In this document: positions 43,628 to 50,968 of the stretch, one piece after another
How positions within the stretch are numbered: position 1 is the first letter of the stretch
How the letters are laid out: the number at the start of each line of letters is the position of its first letter
Assembly (NCBI RefSeq): GCF_004358205.1
Contig: NZ_SMYO01000008.1
Location: forward strand, 248,001 to 312,000
From: Bacillus salipaludis
GTDB lineage: Bacteria; Bacillota; Bacilli; Bacillales_B; DSM-18226
Direction: 5' to 3'
Length of the DNA: 64,000 nt
Notes under the pieces: generated by a model
The model's database searches: none
What the model was told of the DNA's origin: nothing
Seen by the model: the letters and a program-made list of their open reading frames with translations, nothing else
Position numbers and translations under genes: made by a program

Positions 43628-43647
43628 TCTTAGAATTTTCTTAGAAT
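43628..43647 (-). promoter_or_regulatory. Candidate OmpR-type direct repeat upstream of the flavin operon
   Basis: TCTTAGAAT occurs at 43628-43636 and 43639-43647 (ATTCTAAGA on the coding strand), exactly 11 bases apart. A TATACT -10-like element lies downstream, but no good -35, which suits an activator-dependent promoter. Confidence 0.6.
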
Positions 43648-43656
43648 CCTATTTGA

Positions 43657-43701
43657 TCGACAAAATTCGGGCGGTGACAGGCACCACCCGAATTTTGTCG
43701 A
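43657..43701. repeat. REP-like palindrome, copy D
   Basis: TCGACAAAATTCGGGCGG and near-complement around GGTGACAGGCACC, between the divergent flavin operon and dapA. Confidence 0.9.
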
Positions 43702-43711
43702 CCTTGTCCCC

Positions 43712-43740
43712 TTGAATTTGAAGAGAAAATCTGATATATT
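43712..43740 (+). promoter_or_regulatory. Promoter of dapA
   Basis: TTGAAT, a 17-base spacer and TATATT lie just upstream of the lysine riboswitch. Confidence 0.65.
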
Positions 43741-43778
43741 AAGTGTTAATTAAATATTTTCTTACTTCAAACCTTTTG

Positions 43779-43960
43779 AAGTGAGGATAGAGGCGCAAAG
43801 ACCATTAGTACATAGTTGGAGGATAATGAGGTCCTGGGATGATTATGGAAAGGGGAATTTGCCGAAGCTTATAAGACTCTCATTTGTCTTGGAGCTGGTT
43901 CTGCTATTGAATAAATACAGAACTGTCATATAGGGAACTATATGGAGGGCTATCTCACGC
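43779..43960 (+). ncRNA. Lysine riboswitch (L-box)
   Basis: The aptamer shows L-box landmarks in order: GTGAGGATAGAGGCGCAAAG, AAAGGGGAATTTGCCGAAGC, TGAATAAAT, AACTGTCAT and TGGAGGGCTATCTCACGC. The first and last close the P1 stem. Lysine binding should favour the terminator at 43993 and shut off dapA. The match to the B. subtilis lysC leader is strong by eye. Confidence 0.95.
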
Positions 43961-43992
43961 ACGGGAACTTGATCTTTATTTATGTTTCTATT

Positions 43993-44022
43993 GCAGCAGC
44001 GAGCCTTCGTTGCTGCTTTTTT
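43993..44022 (+). terminator. Lysine riboswitch terminator
   Basis: GCAGCAGCGA pairs with TTGCTGC around GCCTTCG and is followed by TTTTTT, 70 bases before the dapA start. Confidence 0.9.
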
Positions 44023-44089
44023 GCGTTGACTTGGAATGTCCTTAGCCACCTCTAATTTATAAAAAAAATAATTTAAAGGGTGAGGAAAA

Positions 44090-44959
44090 ATGAATTTTGG
44101 CCAAGTTTTAACTGCTATGGTTACGCCATTTGATCATGAAGGCGAGATTGATTTTAACGCAACGAGAACATTAGTAAATTACCTAATTGAAAATGGGACG
44201 GATGGATTGGTAGTCGTTGGTACTACTGGGGAATCTCCTACATTAACAACAGATGAAAAAGTTGAATTTTTTAAGTTTGTTGTAGATGTCGTAAACGGCA
44301 GGATTCCTGTCATTGCCGGAACAGGTTCGAATAACACGAGGGCTTCAATTAGTTTAACAAAACAGGCTGAGGCAGCGGGTGTGGATGGGATTATGCTCGT
44401 GGCTCCATACTATAACAAGCCGTCACAAGAAGGTTTATATCAACACTTTAAAGCAATTGCCGAGTCCACCGAATTACCGATTATGCTTTATAATATTCCT
44501 GGGCGAAGTGTGGTCAATATGTCCGTTGAGACCATTGTACGTCTATCCCAGATTCCTAATATCGTAGCTATTAAAGAGGCTAGCGGCAATTTAGACGCCA
44601 TGGCAGAAGTGATTAGCCAAACACCGAGTGATTTCACTTTATATAGTGGTGATGATGGTTTAACCATTCCGGTCTTAGCGATCGGCGGTGCAGGAATTGT
44701 TTCCGTTGCCTCCCATATCATTGGAAATGAGATGCAGGAAATGGTCAATCTCTTTAAAAGTGGTAATGTCCAAGAGGCGGCTGCAGCGCATCGCAGACTG
44801 CTTCCAATCATGAAAGCATTATTTGCTGCTCCAAACCCAACACCGGTCAAAGCAGCCCTTAATCTAAAAGGTGTCAACGTTGGCGGCGTCCGTCTCCCAA
44901 TGGTCCCACTAACCGACGAAGAAACCAGCACACTACAAAACATTCTGCAACTTGTTTAA
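44090..44959 (+). CDS. dapA: 4-hydroxy-tetrahydrodipicolinate synthase
   Basis: The 289-residue TIM-barrel enzyme condenses pyruvate with aspartate semialdehyde, the first step specific to lysine and diaminopimelate synthesis. It shows the active-site phrases GTTGESPTL, MLVAPYYNKPSQEGLYQHF, YNIPGRS (Tyr) and IVAIKEASG with the Schiff-base Lys. It ends PMVPLTDEE as family members do. Expression should be lysine-repressed through the L-box leader. It stands apart from other dap genes, so it may be one of two copies. Confidence 0.95.
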   Translation: MNFGQVLTAMVTPFDHEGEIDFNATRTLVNYLIENGTDGLVVVGTTGESPTLTTDEKVEFFKFVVDVVNGRIPVIAGTGSNNTRASISLTKQAEAAGVDGIMLVAPYYNKPSQEGLYQHFKAIAESTELPIMLYNIPGRSVVNMSVETIVRLSQIPNIVAIKEASGNLDAMAEVISQTPSDFTLYSGDDGLTIPVLAIGGAGIVSVASHIIGNEMQEMVNLFKSGNVQEAAAAHRRLLPIMKALFAAPNPTPVKAALNLKGVNVGGVRLPMVPLTDEETSTLQNILQLV

Positions 44960-44967
44960 ATTTCAAT

Positions 44968-45017
44968 ACAATAGGAAAGGCACCTCCCACATATTGGGAA
45001 GGTGCCTTTCCTATTGT
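44968..45017 (+). terminator. Long terminator hairpin after dapA
   Basis: ACAATAGGAAAGGCACCT pairs with its complement across about 20 base pairs, with a small CATAT loop. It faces the convergent sirB gene. Confidence 0.85.
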
Positions 45018-45019
45018 GT

Positions 45020-45066
45020 TTCGACAAAATTCGGGTGGTGCCTGTCACTCACCGAATTTTGTCGAA
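45020..45066. repeat. REP-like palindrome, copy E, overlapping the sirB stop
   Basis: TTCGACAAAATTCGG and complement around a longer, degenerate core GTGGTGCCTGTCACTCACC. The last codons of sirB (TTC GAC AAA ATT CGG TGA) lie in its right arm. Confidence 0.88.
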
Positions 45067-45777
45067 TCCGCCAACGACAATGTCTTCAATCACACGGTGC
45101 CGGCTTAGTTGGCCGGTACAGATGATATCCTGGTCTTCTGTTTGCTTTTTGCGGACCATTTGGTTTATTTCGGCTAACAGTAGTCCGGAGAATAAAAGAT
45201 AGGGAATGACGATAACTCTCCCCGATCCTGCCTCCAGGACCGCTTCAAACCCCTGCTCCAGTCTTGGTTCTGCAGCCGCGAGGTAACAAACAGACACCTG
45301 GTCCGTTTGGAGGCGTTCTTGGATTCCATTGGCAATCAACTCAAACGCAATGTGAATGCTGAGATCGCTGCTGCCCCGGCCAACTATCAATAATGAATCC
45401 CGTGAAGTTACTTCTCCTGCCGCCCCTCTAACCAGCTCAGCAATCGCATCGAGAATTTCATCCTGCACGCCAAACGGATTCCTTACATGTACTTGGATCT
45501 CTGGATACTTTTCGCCTAATACAGATAGTGCATTCGGAATATCTTCCTTAATATGACCAGCAGCTAAAAGAAAAATCGGCACAACGGTAATCTCCGATGC
45601 ACCTTTTTCCACACATCTTCTAAAGCCCTCTTCAATAGAAGGTTGGGTCAATTCCAGAAAACTGATTTCCTGAATCGGGACATCCACACGTTCTATTACC
45701 CTATTCAAAAAGGACTTTACCTCTTCGGCTCCCTTTTTTGATCTTGTTCCATGGCCGATATAAAGAATCGCTTTCAT
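45049..45777 (-). CDS. sirB: Sirohydrochlorin ferrochelatase (SirB/CbiX family)
   Basis: The 242-residue two-domain chelatase inserts Fe2+ into sirohydrochlorin to complete siroheme for sulfite reductase. The metal-site His is in ILYIGHGTRSKKG, with IPIFLLAAGHIKEDIP in the first half and VIPYLLFSGLLLAEI in the second. ATG 45777 has AGGAGC upstream; the longer frame begins inside cobA. Its C-terminal FDKIR and stop codon come from the REP-like repeat. In B. subtilis the gene is ylnE, followed by ylnF (sirC), which is missing here. Confidence 0.92.
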   Translation of the reverse strand: MKAILYIGHGTRSKKGAEEVKSFLNRVIERVDVPIQEISFLELTQPSIEEGFRRCVEKGASEITVVPIFLLAAGHIKEDIPNALSVLGEKYPEIQVHVRNPFGVQDEILDAIAELVRGAAGEVTSRDSLLIVGRGSSDLSIHIAFELIANGIQERLQTDQVSVCYLAAAEPRLEQGFEAVLEAGSGRVIVIPYLLFSGLLLAEINQMVRKKQTEDQDIICTGQLSRHRVIEDIVVGGFDKIR

Positions 45778-45796
45778 GCAGATTGCTCCTTTCCGC

Positions 45797-46576
45797 TTAC
45801 CCTTGAACAACTGGTAAATGAGGGACGATTTCTTCCTCGAACCAGTTCAGTCTATCATGTAAGCGGACAACCTCGCCAATCACAATCATGCTTGGGTTTG
45901 CAATTTTTGCATCCTTAACACGCGCTTCAATCGTGCCAAGGGTTCCAACTACTGTTCGTTGATCGCTTAAAGTGCCCCAGTGAACAAGAGCGATTGGTGT
46001 GTCCGCAGATTTCCCATTCTCCACCAATTGTTGAACAATCGTAGGAAGGTGGGAAACTCCCATATAAACACATATCGTATCGACCGCTTTCGCTAAATGG
46101 GCCCACTGATGCTCTGCCTCTTTATCACCGGCAGCTTGATGTCCAGTAATAAATGCAAAGCTTTTGCTTAAGGTGCGATGGGTAACCGGTATGCCTGCAT
46201 AGGCAGATGCTGCAATTCCAGCGGTAATGCCCGGGACCACTTCAAACGGCACATGATTTTTCACACATTCCTCCGCTTCTTCCCCGCCTCGTCCAAAAAC
46301 AAACGGGTCGCCTCCCTTTAAACGGACAACCGTATAGCCTTTTTTCGCATATTTGACCAAGAAGTGATTAATTGTTTCCTGCTTCATTGTATGGTAATTC
46401 GGAAGTTTACCGCAGTATACCAGCTGCGCATCTGCTTTTGCATTCTGAAGGAGCTCCGGATTTACTAACCGGTCATACAAAATCACATCAGCCTGCTGCA
46501 GGCAGCGTAATCCTTTTACTGTAATTAGATCTGGATCACCAGGACCCGCACCAACTAAATAGACTTTGCCAACCAT
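45797..46576 (-). CDS. cobA: Uroporphyrinogen-III C-methyltransferase (SUMT)
   Basis: The 259-residue SAM-dependent methyltransferase makes precorrin-2 for siroheme. Motifs are VYLVGAGPGDPDLITVKG at the start, YGKLPNYHTMKQ, VVRLKGGDPFVFGRGGEE and VPGITAGIAASAYAGIPVTHR. ATG 46576 gives the normal N-terminus; ATG 46588 four codons earlier is possible. It lies 19 bases before sirB and 130 bases after cysC, with a small hairpin in the gap. It is equivalent to B. subtilis ylnD. Confidence 0.93.
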   Translation of the reverse strand: MVGKVYLVGAGPGDPDLITVKGLRCLQQADVILYDRLVNPELLQNAKADAQLVYCGKLPNYHTMKQETINHFLVKYAKKGYTVVRLKGGDPFVFGRGGEEAEECVKNHVPFEVVPGITAGIAASAYAGIPVTHRTLSKSFAFITGHQAAGDKEAEHQWAHLAKAVDTICVYMGVSHLPTIVQQLVENGKSADTPIALVHWGTLSDQRTVVGTLGTIEARVKDAKIANPSMIVIGEVVRLHDRLNWFEEEIVPHLPVVQG

Positions 46577-46662
46577 GAAATCCAACATCCTTTCCCTATG
46601 CCTTTTCTGTAATACTTGCTGTTATTGATGATTCGCTGATAAACGCTTACTATCAACTAAAA

Positions 46663-46680
46663 GGGTGTAAAATTACACCC
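46663..46680 (-). terminator. Possible intra-operon terminator between cysC and cobA
   Basis: GGGTGTAA and TTACACCC form a tight stem, followed on the minus strand by TTTT. It may reduce expression of the siroheme genes relative to cysC. Confidence 0.5.
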
Positions 46681-46709
46681 CAGGTCACTTTTTTATAACT
46701 CAAATACTA

Positions 46710-47309
46710 TTAAAAAATATTTTTCTCCCGCAAATAAGCAATCACTTGCCCAACAGCTTCCTCAACCGATAATAAATCAGAACGTAAAGTGATTTCCGGT
46801 TTTTCCGGTGCTTCATAAGGAGAATCAATACCGGTGAAATCCTTTATCTCACCACGGCGTGCTTTGGCATAAAGCTGCTTAGGATCACGCTGCTCACAAA
46901 CCTCGATTGGACAATCCACAAAAACCTCAATGAATTCTCCTTCTTCAAATAACTCCCGAACCTGATCCCGATCAGATCGGAAAGGAGAAATAAATGCCGT
47001 CGTAATCACCTTGCCGCTATCAACAAATAACTTCGCGACTTCACCGATCCGGCGAATATTTTCCGTGCGGTCGTGCTCAGAAAAACCTAAATCCTTGTTT
47101 AAACCATGACGAATATTGTCACCGTCCAACACATATTCATTAATCCCAAGACGGAATAATTCGTTTGATACCGCGTTGGCAATCGTTGATTTTCCGGAAC
47201 CAGAAAGACCTGTGAACCATAGTGTGCAACTTCCATGGCCGTTCTGGGAACGACGGTCATTCTTCGTAATCGTTGTTTCGTGCCATGTAATATTCGTAGA
47301 TTGTGTCAC
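46710..47309 (-). CDS. cysC: Adenylyl-sulfate kinase
   Basis: The 199-residue kinase phosphorylates adenosine 5'-phosphosulfate to PAPS. The P-loop is GLSGSGKSTIA, followed by DGDNIRHGLNKDLGF and FISPFRSDRDQVR, all hallmarks of APS kinase. It starts at GTG 47309 with AAGGAGG upstream, 12 bases after sat. It is part of the SAM-regulated sulfate operon. Confidence 0.95.
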   Translation of the reverse strand: MTQSTNITWHETTITKNDRRSQNGHGSCTLWFTGLSGSGKSTIANAVSNELFRLGINEYVLDGDNIRHGLNKDLGFSEHDRTENIRRIGEVAKLFVDSGKVITTAFISPFRSDRDQVRELFEEGEFIEVFVDCPIEVCEQRDPKQLYAKARRGEIKDFTGIDSPYEAPEKPEITLRSDLLSVEEAVGQVIAYLREKNIF

Positions 47310-47321
47310 TTCAAGTCCTCC

Positions 47322-48476
47322 TTAAGCTTCAACAGTCGCTTTTTCTTTCATTCCTTCAATTAAAACCTCCACAACTTCCTTACGGCTGAAAGTAGATGGC
47401 GGAAGAACACCGCTTCTTAGCATCTCTCTCACTTTTGTTCCGGAAAGGATTACGCGATCTTCTTTGTCATGCGGGCAAGTTTTATCAGACGCCATTCCAT
47501 CGCATTTCGTGCAATAGAAGCTATGCTCGAAAAATAACGGCTTAATTCCAAGCTCTTCTTCTGTAAAGTTGCTGAAAATATACTGGGCGTCGTAGGTTCC
47601 ATAATAGTTTCCAACCCCGGCATGGTCACGGCCGACAATGAAATGCGTGCAGCCGTAGTTTTTACGTGCAAGCGCATGGAAAATCGCTTCCCTTGGTCCT
47701 GCATATCGCATTGCTGCTGGGTGTACGCCCAATTGAACACGCTCTTTAGGATAATAGTTTTCTAGTAAAACGCGATAGCTTTTTAGACGAACATCTGCAG
47801 GAACATCATCAGACTTCGTTTGACCAACAAGTGGATTTAAGAATAAGCCATCAACTGTTTCAAGAGCTGCTTTTTGAATATACTCATGGGCACGGTGAAC
47901 CGGATTTCTTGTTTGGAAACCAACAACCGTTTTCCAGCCTTTTTCTTCGAATAATGCACGGGTTTCTTTTGGCTCAAACCATACATCGCCAAACACGCCT
48001 TTTTCTGGCTTTTTCACAAGCACGATTTCACCAGCAACGTAAACTGGACCTCTTTCGAATAAACGTTTCACCCCTGGATGCGCCAGCTCTTCTGTTTTAT
48101 AAACATTGAGAGCTTCCTTATTCAAATCAGGTTCATACGTTTCGGAAACCTTGATCACTCCAAACACTTCTTTGTTGGAAACAAGTTTAACTTCCTCGCC
48201 AACTTCAAGTGTTTCCGCCACTTCATAAGATACTGGCAGTGTTACAGGGATGGACCAGATTGTATCGTCAGCCAAGCGCATACGCTCTACTACTGATTCG
48301 TAATCTGCTTTTCCAAGAAAACCAGTTAGCGGGCTAAATACACCAACGCCGATTAATTCTAAATCACTTAGAGCGACTGCATCAATTTCAATTTCTTTTT
48401 CTACATTTGAAAAATTATAATTTGGATTATATGCCTGAATTAGTTTTCCTCCATGAGGTTTTGATACAAATGACAT
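47322..48476 (-). CDS. sat: Sulfate adenylyltransferase
   Basis: The 384-residue ATP sulfurylase has [12 protein letters not shown] (HxxH active site), GRDHAGVG and a zinc-type [16 protein letters not shown] cluster near the C-terminus. It converts sulfate and ATP to APS. A MITE-like element fills most of the gap between it and cysP upstream. The ribosome site AAAGG lies before ATG 48476. Confidence 0.95.
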   Translation of the reverse strand: MSFVSKPHGGKLIQAYNPNYNFSNVEKEIEIDAVALSDLELIGVGVFSPLTGFLGKADYESVVERMRLADDTIWSIPVTLPVSYEVAETLEVGEEVKLVSNKEVFGVIKVSETYEPDLNKEALNVYKTEELAHPGVKRLFERGPVYVAGEIVLVKKPEKGVFGDVWFEPKETRALFEEKGWKTVVGFQTRNPVHRAHEYIQKAALETVDGLFLNPLVGQTKSDDVPADVRLKSYRVLLENYYPKERVQLGVHPAAMRYAGPREAIFHALARKNYGCTHFIVGRDHAGVGNYYGTYDAQYIFSNFTEEELGIKPLFFEHSFYCTKCDGMASDKTCPHDKEDRVILSGTKVREMLRSGVLPPSTFSRKEVVEVLIEGMKEKATVEA

Positions 48477-48511
48477 CTACAATCAACCTTTCTTTACTGG
48501 TTTTATTTTTT

Positions 48512-48586
48512 GGTTGTTAAACTAAGTTGTTGATTTCCGCTCCAATCAACGTTGTTCAAAAATCAACATTGTCTTTTAACACAGCC
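48512..48586. mobile_element. MITE-like element with 8-bp target duplication at the cysP stop codon
   Basis: The 75-base element begins GGTTGTTAAAC and ends TTTTAACACAGCC. Internal complementary GTTGATTT and AAATCAAC pairs are related to those of the element at 36354. Flanking eight bases are identical: TATTTTTT at 48504-48511 and 48587-48594. The right end base supplies the G of the cysP TAG stop. Confidence 0.82.
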
Positions 48587-49656
48587 TATTTTTTTGAAAT
48601 ATTTGCTTGAGAAATCGTACCCTGTGATGCAGATCGTTTCATTAAGAACATCACGCCTAAAACGGAAATCACTACGCCCGCCATTGCAACGATTGAGTAT
48701 CCATTTTTTTCAATCAATAACTGAATAATCGTATAGGACAGCACCATTGATAATACGGGAGAAACCATCCATACTGTTAAGAGCTGCACGACAATATCCT
48801 TTTTTAAAACTGATTTTCCATGCTTAGCAAAACCAATTCCAATAATTGAAGACGTCGTAATTTGCGTTAACGGAACCGGGATCCCGAATAAAGAGGCAAT
48901 CGTAACAATGCTTGCTCCCGTTCCGGAAATCACACAGCCCTCTTCGAGCTTAAGCTTCGTAATTTTTTTACCGTTTGTTTCAAGCACGCGGTGTCCAAAA
49001 AGAATTGCTCCTAACGCAACAGCTAATCCGCCCCAAAGAATGGCATCACCAGTGGACATCAATTTTGCAGCAACGAGCGGACCTACCGCGTTCGCCACAT
49101 TATTCATTCCGGCTGAAAAAGCTTCAAACAATCCCATCAAGACAACTAGAATCGCTAAAAACGGCCCTGCTTTCGGCTTTTCAATCAATCGTTTGATAAA
49201 CTTTATTTTTAAAATGGTTGCCGCGAGAATGGCAATCACAAAGGCAGCAAACGGTGTAAGCAGCCAGAAAATCGCAATCCAGATGAACTTGCCGACAAAT
49301 ACGGATTGGTAAACCACCCCTGCTCCAACCACTGCCCCTACTGCAACTTCACTGGTCGAAAGCGGTATACCAAATATATTGGCTAAAAACAGTGATAACG
49401 CCGCTGATGCTAAAACAATTAACGCAATTGCAACAGTAAACGTGCTGCTTGGAACAATTCCACCGCCGATTGTTTTTACTACTTCACCGCCGCCAAGCCA
49501 AGCACCGAAAAAAACGGCAATGGCGCAAAGAAATAGTGCGACCCGCTTTTTTACTACTCCTGCCCCGTACGAAATTCCCATTGAGGCAGCCGCACCGCTA
49601 GCTCCAATATTTACAGCAAAAAATAAACCGATGGTAATGGCAATGATTGTAAGCAT
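48586..49656 (-). CDS. cysP: Sulfate permease CysP (PiT family)
   Basis: The 356-residue protein has about ten membrane helices and two PiT repeats, with GASGAAASMGISYGAG near the start and AFSAGMNNVANAVGP at the second. Bacillus CysP imports sulfate although it belongs to the phosphate transporter family. Its place between cysH and sat supports sulfate. The final codons NISKK and the stop are formed at the junction with a MITE-like insertion, so the original C-terminus may have been longer. Confidence 0.93.
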   Translation of the reverse strand: MLTIIAITIGLFFAVNIGASGAAASMGISYGAGVVKKRVALFLCAIAVFFGAWLGGGEVVKTIGGGIVPSSTFTVAIALIVLASAALSLFLANIFGIPLSTSEVAVGAVVGAGVVYQSVFVGKFIWIAIFWLLTPFAAFVIAILAATILKIKFIKRLIEKPKAGPFLAILVVLMGLFEAFSAGMNNVANAVGPLVAAKLMSTGDAILWGGLAVALGAILFGHRVLETNGKKITKLKLEEGCVISGTGASIVTIASLFGIPVPLTQITTSSIIGIGFAKHGKSVLKKDIVVQLLTVWMVSPVLSMVLSYTIIQLLIEKNGYSIVAMAGVVISVLGVMFLMKRSASQGTISQANISKK

Positions 49657-49692
49657 AAGGATGACCTCCCTTCTCCCGCATTAAAGTTCAAC

Positions 49693-50409
49693 TTACTTTG
49701 TGTGCAAACCACACTCGGTTTTCCCGCTTCCGGACCATCTTCCTGCACGGGAGTCTCCATCTGCTGCAACCGGTTGTGTACAAGGGAAACATCCAATACT
49801 TGGATAGTTTTGATCATGCAATTGATTATACGGAAGATCTTTTTCACGGATGTACGCCCAAACCTCATCCCACGTCCAGTGAATGAGCGGGCAGATTTTA
49901 ATATTTTCAAATTTTTCATCCTTATTAAGGAATTGTGTATCCTTGCGCGTTGGAGATTGTTCCCGGCGAAGTCCCGAGATCCAAGCTTCTTTTGTCGTTA
50001 AGGTCTCTCTTAACGGAATCACTTTTCTAATTTGGCAGCAAAGATTCGGGTCTTTCTTCCATAACGCTGATCCATACTGCTCTCTTTGTTCATCTAAATT
50101 CAAGACTGGCTGCTTCCGCTCTATTCTTAGCGAAGGAAAGCGTGCTTCAATTTTATCAATGACATCATAGGTTTCCGGAAAATGCAGGCCAGTATCTAAA
50201 AAAACAATATGGGCATCCGGTTTTACCTGCTGAATTAGGTCAATTAACACAATTGCTTCTGCACCGAAGCTTGAGGCATAGACGATTTTGTCTTCGGAAT
50301 AATTTTGGTAAGCCCATTCTAAGACAGCACGGGCACCTTTTGTTTCATCCTCAGTTTGAAAACTGTCGGAAATCTGATTCCAGTTTTCATAGGTCACAGC
50401 TCTTGTCAT
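49693..50409 (-). CDS. cysH: Phosphoadenylyl-sulfate (PAPS/APS) reductase
   Basis: The 238-residue thioredoxin-dependent reductase shows the nucleotide-binding [37 protein letters not shown] and C-terminal [17 protein letters not shown]. The CC..CxxC cysteines suggest a 4Fe-4S cluster as in Bacillus CysH. ATG 50409 has AAGGAG upstream. It is the first large gene of the sulfate operon. A terminator-like hairpin separates it from the YezD-like gene. Confidence 0.94.
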   Translation of the reverse strand: MTRAVTYENWNQISDSFQTEDETKGARAVLEWAYQNYSEDKIVYASSFGAEAIVLIDLIQQVKPDAHIVFLDTGLHFPETYDVIDKIEARFPSLRIERKQPVLNLDEQREQYGSALWKKDPNLCCQIRKVIPLRETLTTKEAWISGLRREQSPTRKDTQFLNKDEKFENIKICPLIHWTWDEVWAYIREKDLPYNQLHDQNYPSIGCFPCTQPVAADGDSRAGRWSGSGKTECGLHTK

Positions 50410-50468
50410 CTTGGAAAAACTCCTTTCTTTAAAAAACAATACTCACTTTGGCTCCGTCTTTTCTTTTC

Positions 50469-50508
50469 AAAAAAGGCAGTCTGCCACCGGTTAAAGTGAA
50501 GACTGCCT
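50469..50508 (-). terminator. Terminator-like hairpin between the YezD-like gene and cysH
   Basis: AGGCAGTC and GACTGCCT form a stem followed on the minus strand by TTTTTT. No second promoter is clear before cysH, so it is probably leaky. Confidence 0.7.
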
Positions 50509-50521
50509 CTAGTTTTTCTAG

Positions 50522-50677
50522 TCAGCGTTTCTTATTGGTTTGTAGACGAACCTTTTCGTTTTTCTCTATTTGCACTACTTTTCCATCCTGGACAACAAGT
50601 GTGATTGATCCGAAATTCAATGTTTCAAGCATTTTCTCAAGATGTGAAGTAATTTCTTCCCACTCAGATGGTTTCAG
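50522..50677 (-). CDS. YezD-like small protein (DUF2292), possible CTG start
   Basis: A frame of about 51 codons reads PSEWEEITSHLEKMLETLNF, GSITLVVQDGKVVQIEKNEK and VRLQTNKKR. This is the YezD/DUF2292 family, often found at the head of sulfur-assimilation operons. No ATG, GTG or TTG lies between the upstream in-frame stop (50693-50695) and the conserved body. The best start is CTG at 50677 with AGGCGG 9 bases upstream. The function is unknown. Confidence 0.7.
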   Translation of the reverse strand: MKPSEWEEITSHLEKMLETLNFGSITLVVQDGKVVQIEKNEKVRLQTNKKR

Positions 50678-50693
50678 CTGATTCGCCGCCTTT

Positions 50694-50727
50694 CAAAAAA
50701 CGCCCTCCCCATTTGGAAAAGGCGTTC
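50694..50727 (-). terminator. SAM riboswitch terminator
   Basis: AACGCC pairs with GGGCGTT and is followed by TTTTT on the minus strand, just after the S-box aptamer. Confidence 0.9.
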
Positions 50728-50744
50728 GTACTTCAATGTAACAC

Positions 50745-50842
50745 CTTATCTTTCAAAATGGATTCCATTTTGCAGGAATTGGCACCTTTCTTTGTAGGTT
50801 GCCGGGCTTCAACGGGCCAGTCCCTCAGCCGCTCTAGATAAG
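50745..50842 (-). ncRNA. SAM riboswitch (S-box, SAM-I)
   Basis: The minus strand reads CTTATC..AGAGCGGCTGAGGGACTGGC, CCGTTGAAGCCCGGCAACC, AAGGTGCCAATTCCTGCA and GAAAGATAAG. These are the conserved SAM-I blocks with a closing P1. High SAM should terminate transcription before the YezD-like gene and cysH. Confidence 0.96.
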
Positions 50843-50866
50843 CGATTTATTTAATTTATATTTTAT

Positions 50867-50894
50867 ATCCTACCATACCTATAGGATTTGTCAA
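50867..50894 (-). promoter_or_regulatory. Promoter of the SAM-regulated sulfate operon
   Basis: On the minus strand TTGACA (50889-50894), 16 bases and TAGGAT (50867-50872) lie 24 bases before the aptamer. Confidence 0.6.
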
Positions 50895-50968
50895 TGATCT
50901 GTTTAAAAAATTCCCAAAATTCTGTTTGACAAACTTTTAGATTACGATTTTAATTGATTCTATTTCGA

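Noticed and set aside
43843..44049. A 68-codon frame antisense to the dapA leader.
   Set aside because: It lies wholly over the lysine riboswitch and its terminator, which explain the sequence conservation and structure.
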